Positions 1-7,526 of a stretch of 64,000 bases of DNA are shown piece by piece. The number at the start of each line of letters is the position of its first letter. Positions within the stretch are counted from its first letter, which is position 1. The notes under the pieces are model-generated. The model saw nothing but the letters and a program-made list of their open reading frames with translations. It was not told the DNA's origin and did not search any database. The stretch lies in NCBI RefSeq assembly GCF_014655715.1, contig NZ_BNBM01000018.1, positions 51,213 to 115,212 of the forward strand, given 5' to 3'. The DNA is from Streptomyces lanatus (GTDB lineage Bacteria; Actinomycetota; Actinomycetes; Streptomycetales; Streptomycetaceae). Made by a program: the position numbers and the translations under genes.

Positions 1-1042
1 TGTCCTCGGCCATCAGCTGGGTGGAGGTGCCCGTGTCACCGCCCGTGGAGGTGCCCTCGGTCGCGCCCGTCGTGGTGTCGGTCGGGGTCGGGTCGGGTGA
101 GGGTTCACCGCCGCCGGTGCCGCCGCCGGTCGTGGGGTCGCCCGTGGTGGGGCAGGTCTCCGAGGGGACCCAGGCGAACCGCACCTCGTAGGAGGCGCCC
201 GGCTTGAGCAGGAGCGAGGTGAGCTCCTGGGACGGGTCGGGCAGGGCGGCCGCCGCGTCGCCGGAGACATGCCGGGCCGAGGTGATCTTCGTGGCGTCGG
301 CCGCGCCGCCCGTCACATAGCTCACCGTGCCGGGGCCGCCCACCGTGCAGTCGGCCGTGGAGATGTTGCTGAAGCGGAAGGTGCCGTACACCGCGCCGAC
401 CGTGTCGGGGGCGTCGGCGCTGCCGCCGGAGGTGCCGAGCTGTTCGGCGGTGCACGCCGCGACGCCGGCCGCGGTGGTCGCCGAGGGGTCGGCGGGGTCC
501 CCGGAGTCTTGACCGGAGCCGCCGGGGCCCTTGTCCTTGTCCTTCTCCTTGTCGTTCCCCTTGCCCTGGTTCTCGGTCTTGCCGGAGGTGCCGCCGGAGG
601 TGCTCTGACCGCCGTTGGTCTCCTTGCCCGGGCCGGACCCGCCCTGTGCCTGCTCGCCATGGCCGGCGACGGAGGAGTTGACGTCGGTGCCGGTGGAGTT
701 GGAGACATGCACCAGGGCCGGGACGGCGGTGCCGACGAAGAGCGCCGCGGCGGCCATGCCGACCAGCGCCTGCCGCTTGCGTGCCCGGCGTGCGGGCACC
801 GCCCGCCGCAGATGGTCCAGCGTGCCGTCGCGCGGCTCCATCTCCTGGACCGTGTCGTGCAGCAGGCGGCGCAGGGCCAGCTCGTCCGAGTCGAGCCCTG
901 CGGGGCCCTGGTCGTCGGGGCCGTGGTTCACAGTTCCGTTCCCAGCGTGCGATTGCTTCGGATCTTGCTCGTCAAGACGCTCGTCAGGACGCCCCTCCGG
1001 GCGCTCCGCCGGACCGTACCGCCCGTCCTGGTGCCCGCTCAT
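1..1042 (-). CDS. Membrane-anchored hypothetical protein, partial (C-terminus outside window)
   Basis: The frame opens with ATG at 1042 and stays open to the left window edge, at least 347 codons. The start overlaps the stop of the upstream sigma-factor gene (ATGA), so the two are translationally coupled. Residues 1-90 are hydrophilic and end in a basic cluster (ARRARKR). One membrane segment follows at about 91-112, then a Gly/Ser/Thr/Lys-rich linker (KEKDKDK) and an extracytoplasmic domain with paired cysteines, ending in a Pro/Thr-rich tail. The topology, with a cytoplasmic N-terminus, one membrane pass and an exported domain, fits a regulator acting on the cognate sigma factor, but no ZAS zinc motif is visible. 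The anti-sigma role is therefore an inference from coupling and topology only. Confidence 0.75.
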   Translation of the reverse strand, partial: MSGHQDGRYGPAERPEGRPDERLDEQDPKQSHAGNGTVNHGPDDQGPAGLDSDELALRRLLHDTVQEMEPRDGTLDHLRRAVPARRARKRQALVGMAAAALFVGTAVPALVHVSNSTGTDVNSSVAGHGEQAQGGSGPGKETNGGQSTSGGTSGKTENQGKGNDKEKDKDKGPGGSGQDSGDPADPSATTAAGVAACTAEQLGTSGGSADAPDTVGAVYGTFRFSNISTADCTVGGPGTVSYVTGGAADATKITSARHVSGDAAAALPDPSQELTSLLLKPGASYEVRFAWVPSETCPTTGDPTTGGGTGGGEPSPDPTPTDTTTGATEGTSTGGDTGTSTQLMAED

Positions 1043-1725
1043 GCCGGTGCCTCCATGGCGATCCGCAGGGCGGCGATGCCGCGCGAGCCGTACGCCTTCA
1101 CCGAGCCCAGCGAGATGCCGAGTGTCTCGGCGACCTGCGCCTCGGTCATGTCCGCGAAGTAGCGCAGGACGAGCACCTCGCGCTGGCGGCGCTGGAGGCC
1201 CTTCATCGCCTTGATGAGGGAGTCCCGTTCGAGCTGGTCGTACGCCCCCTCCTCCGCGCTCGCCATGTCGGGCATCGGCTTGGACAGCAGCTTCAGACCG
1301 AGTATGCGGCGGCGCAGCGCGGAGCGGGACAGGTTCACTACGGTCTGGCGCAGATACGCCAGTGTCTTCTCCGGGTCCCGCACCCGCTTGCGCGCGGAGT
1401 GGACGCGGATGAAGGCCTCCTGGACGACGTCCTCGCAGGAGGCGGTGTCGTCGAGGAGGAGGGCGGCGAGACCCAGCAGGGAGCGGTAGTGCGCCCGGTA
1501 GGTCTCGGTGAGGTGGTCGACGGTGGTGCCGGCCGCCGCGGCGTTCTCGGCGTGCTCGGATCCGTCACGCTGACTGGGTATGCGGGTGGGCCGCGCTGCG
1601 GGCATCGGCGCGATCACCGGCATGCCGCCGCCGGGCGCACCGGGCATGCGGGGTCGGACGGGCCGGCGGGGCGGCCGTAGGGCCGTACCGCGGGTCGCCG
1701 CGCTGAAGTCGAGTACCTCTGCCAC
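1039..1725 (-). CDS. SigE-family (ECF-like) RNA polymerase sigma factor
   Basis: A 228-residue alternative sigma factor. Region 2 is recognisable around residues 75-110 (DDTASCEDVVQEAFIRVH) and region 4 near the C-terminus (RQREVLVLRYF followed by EAQVAETLGISLGSVKAYGS, a helix-turn-helix for the -35 element). No sigma-1.1 or region 3 is present, as expected for the SigE/ECF class. The first 50 residues are Pro/Arg/Ala-rich and unlike the family core, so translation could start further in. It is coupled by a 4-nt overlap to the membrane protein downstream. The class usually directs an envelope or stress regulon; the specific signal cannot be read here. Confidence 0.88.
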   Translation of the reverse strand: MAEVLDFSAATRGTALRPPRRPVRPRMPGAPGGGMPVIAPMPAARPTRIPSQRDGSEHAENAAAAGTTVDHLTETYRAHYRSLLGLAALLLDDTASCEDVVQEAFIRVHSARKRVRDPEKTLAYLRQTVVNLSRSALRRRILGLKLLSKPMPDMASAEEGAYDQLERDSLIKAMKGLQRRQREVLVLRYFADMTEAQVAETLGISLGSVKAYGSRGIAALRIAMEAPA

Positions 1726-2125
1726 GCCTGTTGGACACGCGTCCCCCCGTGAGGGTTGTACGTGCCGGACGTCACTTTTGCGCCAGTCTCCGCAACCGAC
1801 CCTCTTGCGTCAGGCAGCACAGCTGACCGTGCGTCAAACGCCCACATGCCTACCCGCTCTTCCTTTATGTCCCATATGAGCGGACGTCCCCACGTCCGGC
1901 TCATTCGGCGTCCCCACGCCAGAAAAACGCGTCCTCACATCGCCTTGAGGGCGACCGCAAAGACGCTCCCCGCCCTGCAAGCGGTTGCAGGGCGGGGAGG
2001 AAATCTTCAGCCGCCGACCGGGTCCGGTTCAAGTGGTCCGGACCATCGATCGGCTCACACTTCTCACACAGATCCTACAAACGATCCTTGGGAAGACCAG
2101 GAGATTTCCGGCGTCACAGGCGTGA
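1726..2125. other. 400-nt intergenic region
   Basis: This gap separates the sigma-factor start from the asd stop, both genes reading leftward. It must hold the sigma-factor promoter, but no convincing -35/-10 pair was recognised. It also holds the perfect hairpin listed at 1966-1999. The only ORFs in it are GC-frame artefacts. Confidence 0.6.
1966..1999 (-). terminator. Perfect 15-bp stem-loop downstream of asd
   Basis: CTCCCCGCCCTGCAA at 1966-1980 pairs perfectly with TTGCAGGGCGGGGAG at 1985-1999 around a GCGG loop. It lies 127 nt past the asd stop. No clear U-tract follows, which is usual for Streptomyces terminators. Confidence 0.75.
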
Positions 2126-3184
2126 TCACGAGAACTCCGCCGCCACGACCTCCGCGATCTGCGCGGTGTTGAGCGCCGCGCCCTTGCGCAGATTGTCGCC
2201 GCAGACGAAGAGTTCGAGCGCCGTGGGATCGTCCAGCGCCCGCCGCACCCGGCCGACCCAGGTCGGATCGGTGCCCACGACATCGGCGGGCGTGGGGAAC
2301 TCGCCGGCCTCCGGGTCGTCGTAGAGCACGACGCCCGGCGCGGTGGCCAGGATCTCGCGCGCCTTGGCGACGGTGACGTCGTTCTCGAAGCGGGCGTGCA
2401 GGGTCAGCGAGTGCCCGGTCAGCACCGGCACCCGCACACAGGTCACCGCGACCGGCAGCTTCGGCAGTCCGAGGATCTTGCGGGACTCGTCCCGCACCTT
2501 CATCTCCTCCGAGGACCAGCCGTCCTCGCGCAGCGACCCGGCCCACGGCACGACGTTCAGCGCGACCGGCTCCGGGAACGGCCCGGTGTTGTCGCCGACG
2601 GCCCGCCGTACGTCACCGGGGCTCGTGCCCAGTTCGGTACCGGCGACCAGGGACAGCTGCTGGCGGAGGGTGTCGACGCCGGCCCGCCCCGCCCCGCTCA
2701 CCGCCTGGTACGACGACACCACCAGCTCGCGCAGCCCGAACTCGGCGTGCAGCGCGCCCAGCGCCACGATCATGGAGAGGGTCGTGCAGTTGGGGTTGGC
2801 GACGATGCCGCGCGGCCGCATCCGTACGGCATGCGGGTTCACCTCGGGCACGACCAGCGGAACCTCCGGGTCCATCCGGAAGGCGCCCGAGTTGTCCACC
2901 ACCACCGCGCCGGCCGCGGCGGCGATCGGCGCCCAGCGGGCGGCCACCTCGTCGGGGACGTCGAACATCGCGACGTCGATCCCGGCGAAGGCCTCCTCGG
3001 TGAGCGCCACCACCTCGACCTCCTCCCCGCGCACGGCCAGCTTGCGGCCGGCCGAGCGCGGCGAGGCGATCAGACGGATCTCACCCCAGACGTCCGCGCG
3101 CTGGGACAGGATCTGGAGCATGACCGAGCCGACGGCTCCGGTCGCACCCACGACCGCGAGCGTCGGTCCAGGCCTGGCCGTCAC
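2126..3184 (-). CDS. asd: Aspartate-semialdehyde dehydrogenase
   Basis: Reduces L-aspartyl-4-phosphate to aspartate semialdehyde with NADPH, the second step toward lysine/diaminopimelate, threonine and methionine. The 352-residue protein opens with the Rossmann motif AVVGATGAVGSVML. It carries the catalytic-cysteine segment ANPNCTTLSM and the substrate-binding segment VSSYQAVSGAG. GTG at 3184 is chosen because the homologous sequence begins there (VTARPGPTLAVVG). The open frame extends upstream, but that part is only read-through of an inverted repeat. The Shine-Dalgarno-like GGGAAG sits almost against the GTG and lies inside an arm of the 3168-3275 repeat, so start-site access may be controlled. 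It lies 91 nt downstream of ask, almost certainly co-transcribed. Confidence 0.95.
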   Translation of the reverse strand: MTARPGPTLAVVGATGAVGSVMLQILSQRADVWGEIRLIASPRSAGRKLAVRGEEVEVVALTEEAFAGIDVAMFDVPDEVAARWAPIAAAAGAVVVDNSGAFRMDPEVPLVVPEVNPHAVRMRPRGIVANPNCTTLSMIVALGALHAEFGLRELVVSSYQAVSGAGRAGVDTLRQQLSLVAGTELGTSPGDVRRAVGDNTGPFPEPVALNVVPWAGSLREDGWSSEEMKVRDESRKILGLPKLPVAVTCVRVPVLTGHSLTLHARFENDVTVAKAREILATAPGVVLYDDPEAGEFPTPADVVGTDPTWVGRVRRALDDPTALELFVCGDNLRKGAALNTAQIAEVVAAEFS

Positions 3185-3275
3185 CTTCCCGCCTGCCGCG
3201 CGGCGTCTCGCACGCACCAGACGCCGCGCGGCCCGCCCTCCGGGCGGACGACGGGAAGATGACGGCCAGGCCTGG
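3168..3275. repeat. Nested inverted repeat between ask and asd
   Basis: The outer arms are 24 nt each, 3168-3191 and 3252-3275, with 23 of 24 positions complementary (core CCAGGCCTGGCCGTCA). An inner perfect 13-bp hairpin pairs 3196-3208 with 3219-3231 (CCGCGCGGCGTCT) around a 10-nt loop, and a small GC hairpin follows. The right arm abuts the ask stop codon at 3276. The left arm contains the asd GTG start and its Shine-Dalgarno region. In the ask-asd transcript this would fold into a long stem that masks asd initiation or acts as a processing or attenuation element. Confidence 0.85.
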
Positions 3276-3797
3276 TCATCGCCCGGTGCCCCCGTAGACA
3301 ACGGCCTCATCGCTGTCGGAGTCCAGACCGAACGCCGAGTGCACGGCACGCACGGCCTCATTGACGTCGTCGGCGCGGGTGACGACCGAGATGCGGATCT
3401 CGGAGGTGGAGATCAGCTCGATGTTCACGCCCGCGTCGGACAGCGCCTTGAAGAAGTCGGCGGTGACGCCCGGGTTGGTCTTCATGCCGGCGCCGACCAG
3501 GGAGATCTTGCCGATCTGGTCGTCGTAGCGCAGGGAGTCGAAGCCGATGCCGCCCTTGTTCTTCTCCAGGGCGTCGATGGCCTTGCGGCCCTCGGACTTC
3601 GGCAGCGTGAAGGAGATGTCCGTCAGACCGGTGGAGGCGGCGGACACGTTCTGCACGATCATGTCGATGTTGATCTCGGCGTCGGAGATCGCGCGGAAGA
3701 TCGCGGCGGCCTCGCCCGGCTTGTCCGGCACACCGACGACCGTGACCTTGGCCTCGGAGGTGTCGTGCGCGACACCGGAGATGATGGCCTGCTCCAC
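3276..3797 (-). CDS. Aspartokinase beta subunit from an internal in-frame start
   Basis: In Corynebacterium and other actinobacteria the alpha-2/beta-2 enzyme is made from one gene with a second start that yields the C-terminal ACT-domain polypeptide of about 172 residues. Here GTG at 3797 opens VEQAIISGVAHDTSEAK, aligned with the known beta N-terminus. It is preceded by AGGGGA, a good ribosome-binding site 7-8 nt upstream. The product would be 173 residues. The assignment is by analogy plus this visible ribosome-binding site. Confidence 0.6.
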   Translation of the reverse strand: MEQAIISGVAHDTSEAKVTVVGVPDKPGEAAAIFRAISDAEINIDMIVQNVSAASTGLTDISFTLPKSEGRKAIDALEKNKGGIGFDSLRYDDQIGKISLVGAGMKTNPGVTADFFKALSDAGVNIELISTSEIRISVVTRADDVNEAVRAVHSAFGLDSDSDEAVVYGGTGR

Positions 3798-4553
3798 CTG
3801 CTTGTCCCCTTGCTCGATCGGCTCGCTGCTGACCCAGGTGCCCTGCAGCCCGCTGAAGCTGGACCGGACGTGGATCGGGATGTTGTAACGACGGGCGTAC
3901 TCCACACACCGGTGGAGCAGCACCTTCGAGCCGGACGCGGCCAGCTCCAGCATGTCCTCGAAGGCGATCCAGTCGATCTTCCTGGCCTTCTTGACGACGC
4001 GCGGGTCGGCGGTGAACACGCCGTCGACGTCGGTGTAGATCTCACAGACCTCGGCGTCGAGCGCGGCGGCCAGCGCGACCGCGGTGGTGTCGGAACCGCC
4101 GCGTCCCAGCGTGGTGATGTCCTTGGAGTCCTGGCTCACGCCCTGGAAACCGGCGACGATGGCGATGTTGCCCTCGTCCACCGAGGTGCGGATCCGGCCC
4201 GGCGTCACATCGATGATCCGGGCTTTGTTGTGGACCGAGTCGGTGATGACACCTGCCTGCGATCCGGTGAACGACTGGGCGCTGTGGCCCAGGTTTTTGA
4301 TCGCCATGGCCAGCAGGGCCATGGAGATCCGCTCTCCGGCGGTCAGCAGCATGTCGAGCTCGCGCCCGGCAGGGATCGGGGATACCTGCTCGGCGAGATC
4401 GATCAGCTCGTCCGTCGTGTCGCCCATCGCGGAAACCACGGCGACCACCTGGTGGCCGTTCTTCTTGGCTTCCACGATCCGCTTGGCGACGCGCTTGATG
4501 CCCTCGGCATCGGCTACGGAGGAGCCTCCGTACTTCTGCACGACAAGGCCCAC
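3276..4553 (-). CDS. ask: Aspartokinase, alpha subunit
   Basis: Phosphorylates L-aspartate, the entry step of the aspartate amino-acid family. The GTG start at 4553 gives 425 residues, the usual length of actinobacterial alpha subunits. The longer open frame upstream lacks family sequence. The N-terminus has the kinase signature KYGGSSVAD, followed by TTLGRGGSDTTAVALAAAL in the catalytic core. From about residue 253 the protein is a tandem ACT regulatory region (SEAKVTVVGVPDKPGEAAAI, later KISLVGAGMKTNPGV), the site of lysine/threonine feedback in this family. It forms an operon with asd. An internal GTG at 3797 probably also yields a separate regulatory beta subunit. Confidence 0.95.
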   Translation of the reverse strand: MGLVVQKYGGSSVADAEGIKRVAKRIVEAKKNGHQVVAVVSAMGDTTDELIDLAEQVSPIPAGRELDMLLTAGERISMALLAMAIKNLGHSAQSFTGSQAGVITDSVHNKARIIDVTPGRIRTSVDEGNIAIVAGFQGVSQDSKDITTLGRGGSDTTAVALAAALDAEVCEIYTDVDGVFTADPRVVKKARKIDWIAFEDMLELAASGSKVLLHRCVEYARRYNIPIHVRSSFSGLQGTWVSSEPIEQGDKQVEQAIISGVAHDTSEAKVTVVGVPDKPGEAAAIFRAISDAEINIDMIVQNVSAASTGLTDISFTLPKSEGRKAIDALEKNKGGIGFDSLRYDDQIGKISLVGAGMKTNPGVTADFFKALSDAGVNIELISTSEIRISVVTRADDVNEAVRAVHSAFGLDSDSDEAVVYGGTGR

Positions 4554-4731
4554 GTGCGCTCCTCGCTCAGTCCGTGTGTGTCGGCTCAGTCTATCGAGCG
4601 TCCGAATTCGACCTTGGGGTTCCCAGATGGTGAGATTCGGGCGCTCGGGGTCGTGTCTGCCCGGTGGGGAGCGGGGCACTCCGGAAAGTGGGACAGGTCA
4701 CTCGCGGGTGGGGCGGTCCACCGGAAGACCA

Positions 4732-4761
4732 TTGACGCTCTCCGTAGCCGGACGCTAACTT
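4732..4761 (+). promoter_or_regulatory. Putative housekeeping promoter of the cyclodipeptide operon
   Basis: TTGACG at 4732-4737 and TAACTT at 4756-4761 are separated by 18 nt, close to the HrdB consensus TTGAC-(16-18)-TANNNT. The predicted transcript starts near 4768, about 60 nt before the TTG start of the synthase gene. Confidence 0.6.
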
Positions 4762-4830
4762 CGCGTCGTCGTCGCCACACCAGGGGCACAAGGCTCCATC
4801 GGGACTTGCGACGCGAAGGATCCTCCTCCT

Positions 4831-5571
4831 TTGACGACTGCGACCGCAGCAGAGATCCAGCACGTCACCTCAGTCGATACCCCGGCCGACCTCTTCGACG
4901 TCGAGCCCTTCACGCCCCACTGCGAAGTCATCCGCACCGCGGGCGACCACGCCGTCATCGGCGTCTCCCCCGGCAACAGCTACTTCTCCGCTCGCCGCGT
5001 CCTCGACCTCGCCCACTGGGGCCTGGCGCTGTTCGAGCGGGTGGACTTCGTCTACACCGACCTCTACGTGGCGGAGATGTACGCGGCGTCCGGCTATCCG
5101 CCCGAGGACGCCCGCCGCAAGGCGGTGAAGAACCTGCGCGGGGTACGGGCCAAGGTCCTCGGCGCCGTACAGGCGGCGGACCCCGGCGGCACTCGGCTCT
5201 TCGCCCACGCCATGTCCGACTTCCGCGGCAATCCGGCGTACCGCGACATCCACGACCGTCTCCAGGCCCGCCTGGCCGTCGACGACGAGTTCCGCACGAC
5301 CTGCGAGAAACTCGTCGACTCCTTCCTGGCGGACAAGGCCGGGCAGGCGAGCGACGCCCAGCGCGAGGTGTGCCTGGCCTACGTCTGCGCCGAGGCACCC
5401 CTCTTCCTGGACACCCCCGCCATCCTCGGCGTCCCCTCCTCCCTCAACTGCTATCACCAGCTGCTGCCGATGGCCGAGCTGCTCTACTCCCGGGGCGCCG
5501 GCCTGCGCGCCTCCCGCAACCAGGGGCACGCCATAGTGACGCCCGCCGAGGGGACCACCGATGCTCACTGA
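4831..5571 (+). CDS. Cyclodipeptide synthase, Rv2275 (cyclo-Tyr-Tyr) type
   Basis: tRNA-dependent enzyme that diverts two aminoacyl-tRNAs to a 2,5-diketopiperazine. The 246-residue protein has the family hallmark VIGVSPGNSYFS, giving nucleophile Ser46 and Asn49. Tyr184 and Glu188 lie in YVCAEAPLF, and Tyr208-His209 in SSLNCYHQ. These match Ser37, Asn40, Tyr178, Glu182, Tyr202 and His203 of AlbC, placing it in the NYH subfamily. Long stretches, such as RRKAVKNLRGVRAK and LRASRNQGHAIVTP, are recalled as near-identical to Mycobacterium tuberculosis Rv2275, which makes cyclo(L-Tyr-L-Tyr). That substrate is inferred. TTG at 4831 is the only start that retains the homologous region, with GAAGGA 10 nt upstream. 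The gene overlaps the P450 gene by 11 nt, so it works with a tailoring oxidase. Confidence 0.93.
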   Translation: MTTATAAEIQHVTSVDTPADLFDVEPFTPHCEVIRTAGDHAVIGVSPGNSYFSARRVLDLAHWGLALFERVDFVYTDLYVAEMYAASGYPPEDARRKAVKNLRGVRAKVLGAVQAADPGGTRLFAHAMSDFRGNPAYRDIHDRLQARLAVDDEFRTTCEKLVDSFLADKAGQASDAQREVCLAYVCAEAPLFLDTPAILGVPSSLNCYHQLLPMAELLYSRGAGLRASRNQGHAIVTPAEGTTDAH

Positions 5572-6748
5572 GGACCTCCTCGACTTCCCGTTCTCCTGGC
5601 GCGGCGATCAACTCCCGGGTGAAGTGGAGGAGTTGAGAGCGAATACCCCCGTACGCCGCGTCCGCACCATCGCCGGTGACAAGGCCTGGCTGGTGTCGTC
5701 GTACGACCTCTGCCGCCAGGTCCTCGAAGACCCCCGTTTCAGCCTCAAGGACACCTCCGCGCCGGGTGTGCCCCGCCAGTACGCGCTGACGATCCCGCCC
5801 GAGGTCGTCAACAACATGGGGAACATCACCGGCGCCGGGCTGCGCAAGGCCGTACTGAAGGCGCTGAACCCGAAGAGCCCCGGCCTCGCGGAGTGGATGC
5901 GGTCCTACGCCGATGAGCTGATCGAGGGGCTGATCCGCGAGGGCGCCCCGGCGGATCTGCGCGGCGGCTTCGCCGATCCGTACTCGGCCGGCATGCACTG
6001 CCGCATCCTCGGCATCCCGCCCGCGGACGCGCCCCGGCTGATGCGGAGCCTGGACATCGCGTTCATGAACTCGGCCTGCCCGATCACCGGCGCCCGGCTC
6101 AACTGGGACCGGGACATCGCGTATATGACGAAGCGGCTCGACGACCCGGCGACCACGGGTCTGATGGCCGAGCTGGCCGCCCTGCGCGCCGACCCCGAAT
6201 ACGGCCATCTCACCGACGAGATGCTCGCGACGGTCGGGGTGACCATGTTCGGCGCCGGGGTCATCTCCACCGCGGGCTTCCTGACCATGGCGCTGGTCTC
6301 GCTCATCCAGCACCCGGACCTGCGGGACGAGTTGGTGGCACACCCCGACCGGACCCCCGCCGCCGTCGATGAACTCCTGCGCATCAACCTGTCCATCGGC
6401 GACGGACTCCCGAGGCTGGCGACCGAGGACGTACGGCTCGGGGACACGGAGATCAAGGCCGGTGAGCTGGTACTGGTCCTGGTCGAGGGCGCCAACTTCG
6501 ACCCGGCCGCCTTCCCCGACCCGCACACGGTCGACCTGGGCCGCGAGAACGCCACCGCCCACCTCTCCTTCGGCGGCGGACGCCACTACTGCCCCGCCAC
6601 CGCCCTCGGCCGCAGACACGCCGAGATCGCCATCAGGGCGCTGCTGGAGCGGATGCCGGAGCTGCGGCTGGCGGTGCCGATCGAGCAGCTGGTGTGGCGG
6701 ACGGGCTTCATGAAGCGGATCCCGGAGCGGCTGCCACTCATGTGGTAA
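5561..6748 (+). CDS. Cytochrome P450, CYP121-like cyclodipeptide oxidase
   Basis: A 395-residue P450, against 396 for CYP121. CYP121 forms the C-C bond of mycocyclosin from cyclo(Tyr-Tyr) without inserting oxygen. The haem ligand is Cys344 in SFGGGRHYCPATALGRR. The I-helix reads FGAGVISTAGF, with Ser236 where most P450s have the acid/alcohol pair, as in CYP121. By recalled alignment Thr77, Val82, Val83, Asn85, Phe168, Trp182 and Ala232 match CYP121 substrate contacts. The C-terminus VWRTGFMKRIPERLP resembles VWRTRFQRRIPERLP but replaces Gln385-Arg386 with Met384-Lys385. The start overlaps the synthase gene by 11 nt, so the two are translationally coupled. The cyclo(Tyr-Tyr) substrate and coupling chemistry are predicted; the two replacements could alter substrate or product. 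Confidence 0.92.
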   Translation: MLTEDLLDFPFSWRGDQLPGEVEELRANTPVRRVRTIAGDKAWLVSSYDLCRQVLEDPRFSLKDTSAPGVPRQYALTIPPEVVNNMGNITGAGLRKAVLKALNPKSPGLAEWMRSYADELIEGLIREGAPADLRGGFADPYSAGMHCRILGIPPADAPRLMRSLDIAFMNSACPITGARLNWDRDIAYMTKRLDDPATTGLMAELAALRADPEYGHLTDEMLATVGVTMFGAGVISTAGFLTMALVSLIQHPDLRDELVAHPDRTPAAVDELLRINLSIGDGLPRLATEDVRLGDTEIKAGELVLVLVEGANFDPAAFPDPHTVDLGRENATAHLSFGGGRHYCPATALGRRHAEIAIRALLERMPELRLAVPIEQLVWRTGFMKRIPERLPLMW

Positions 6749-6815
6749 GTGCCGTTTGTACGGAAATCCGCAGCTCACTGGCTCGGCGACCGGTCGTCTT
6801 TAAAGTTCAACCACT

Positions 6816-7526
6816 ATGGTTCGCCCTGTGCGGGTACTTCTGGTGGAAGACGACGAGCCGGTCGCCGAGTCGCTACGGCGAGGACTGCTGCGCTACGGCT
6901 TCGAGGTGGCCTGGGTCACCACGGGCAGCGACGCGCTCAGCCATACCGACCCCTACGACGTCGTACTCCTCGACCTCGGTCTGCCCGACACCGACGGCCT
7001 CGACGTCTGCAAGGCGCTGCGCGAGCGCGGCGATGTGCCGATCATCGTGATCAGCGCGCGCAGCGACGAGACGGACCGGGTGGTCGGGCTCGAACTCGGC
7101 GCGGACGACTACGTCTCCAAGCCGTTCGGGGTGCGGGAGGTCATCGCGCGGATACGGGCGGTCATGCGCCGTATCCAGCCCCGTACGGCCGCTGCCGCCG
7201 AGGCCGGACCCGACCGCTACGGCGACCACCTCACCATCGACCGCAAGGCGGCCCGCGTCCGCCTCGACGGCGACGAGGTGGCGCTCGCGCCCAAGGAGTA
7301 CGACCTGCTGGCCTTCCTCACCGAGGAGCCCGGGGCGCTGATGTCGCGCGAGCAGATCATGGAGGCGGTCTGGGACGCGAACTGGTTCGGGCCGACCAAG
7401 ACGCTGGACGTGCATGTGGCTGGGCTGCGGCGGAAGCTGGCGGGGGCGATCACCATCGAGGCGGTGCGCGGGGTCGGCTTCCGGCTGGAGATCGTCAAGG
7501 GCGGCAGTGACGGCGGCTCTTCATGA
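6816..7526 (+). CDS. OmpR/PhoB-family response regulator
   Basis: A 236-residue two-component regulator. The receiver domain (1-120) has the acidic pair EDDE, phospho-acceptor Asp53 in VVLLDLGLPD and Lys102 in YVSKPFG. The C-terminal winged helix (about 135-230) includes LAPKEYDLLAFL and TLDVHVAGLRRKL. The stop overlaps the start of the sensor kinase (ATGA), so the pair is co-expressed. It begins 67 nt after the P450 gene with no terminator seen between them. It may be read from the upstream transcript or from its own promoter near the short AT-rich stretch at 6799-6815. A link to the cyclodipeptide genes is only positional. Confidence 0.93.
   Translation: MVRPVRVLLVEDDEPVAESLRRGLLRYGFEVAWVTTGSDALSHTDPYDVVLLDLGLPDTDGLDVCKALRERGDVPIIVISARSDETDRVVGLELGADDYVSKPFGVREVIARIRAVMRRIQPRTAAAAEAGPDRYGDHLTIDRKAARVRLDGDEVALAPKEYDLLAFLTEEPGALMSREQIMEAVWDANWFGPTKTLDVHVAGLRRKLAGAITIEAVRGVGFRLEIVKGGSDGGSS

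Noticed and set aside
3168..3275. Interpretation of the ask-asd inverted repeat as a MITE or IS remnant
   Set aside because: No target-site duplication flanks the arms, and the element includes the asd start codon and conserved N-terminus, so it is part of the gene junction.
2343..5636. 1097-residue rightward open frame across asd, ask and the cyclodipeptide synthase
   Set aside because: It runs antisense to two core enzymes and in another frame over a third gene; composition is Arg/Ser/Pro noise.
4831..6748. Albonoursin or bicyclomycin type cluster
   Set aside because: No AlbA/AlbB-like oxidase subunits or 2-oxoglutarate oxygenases; the P450 is CYP121-like instead.
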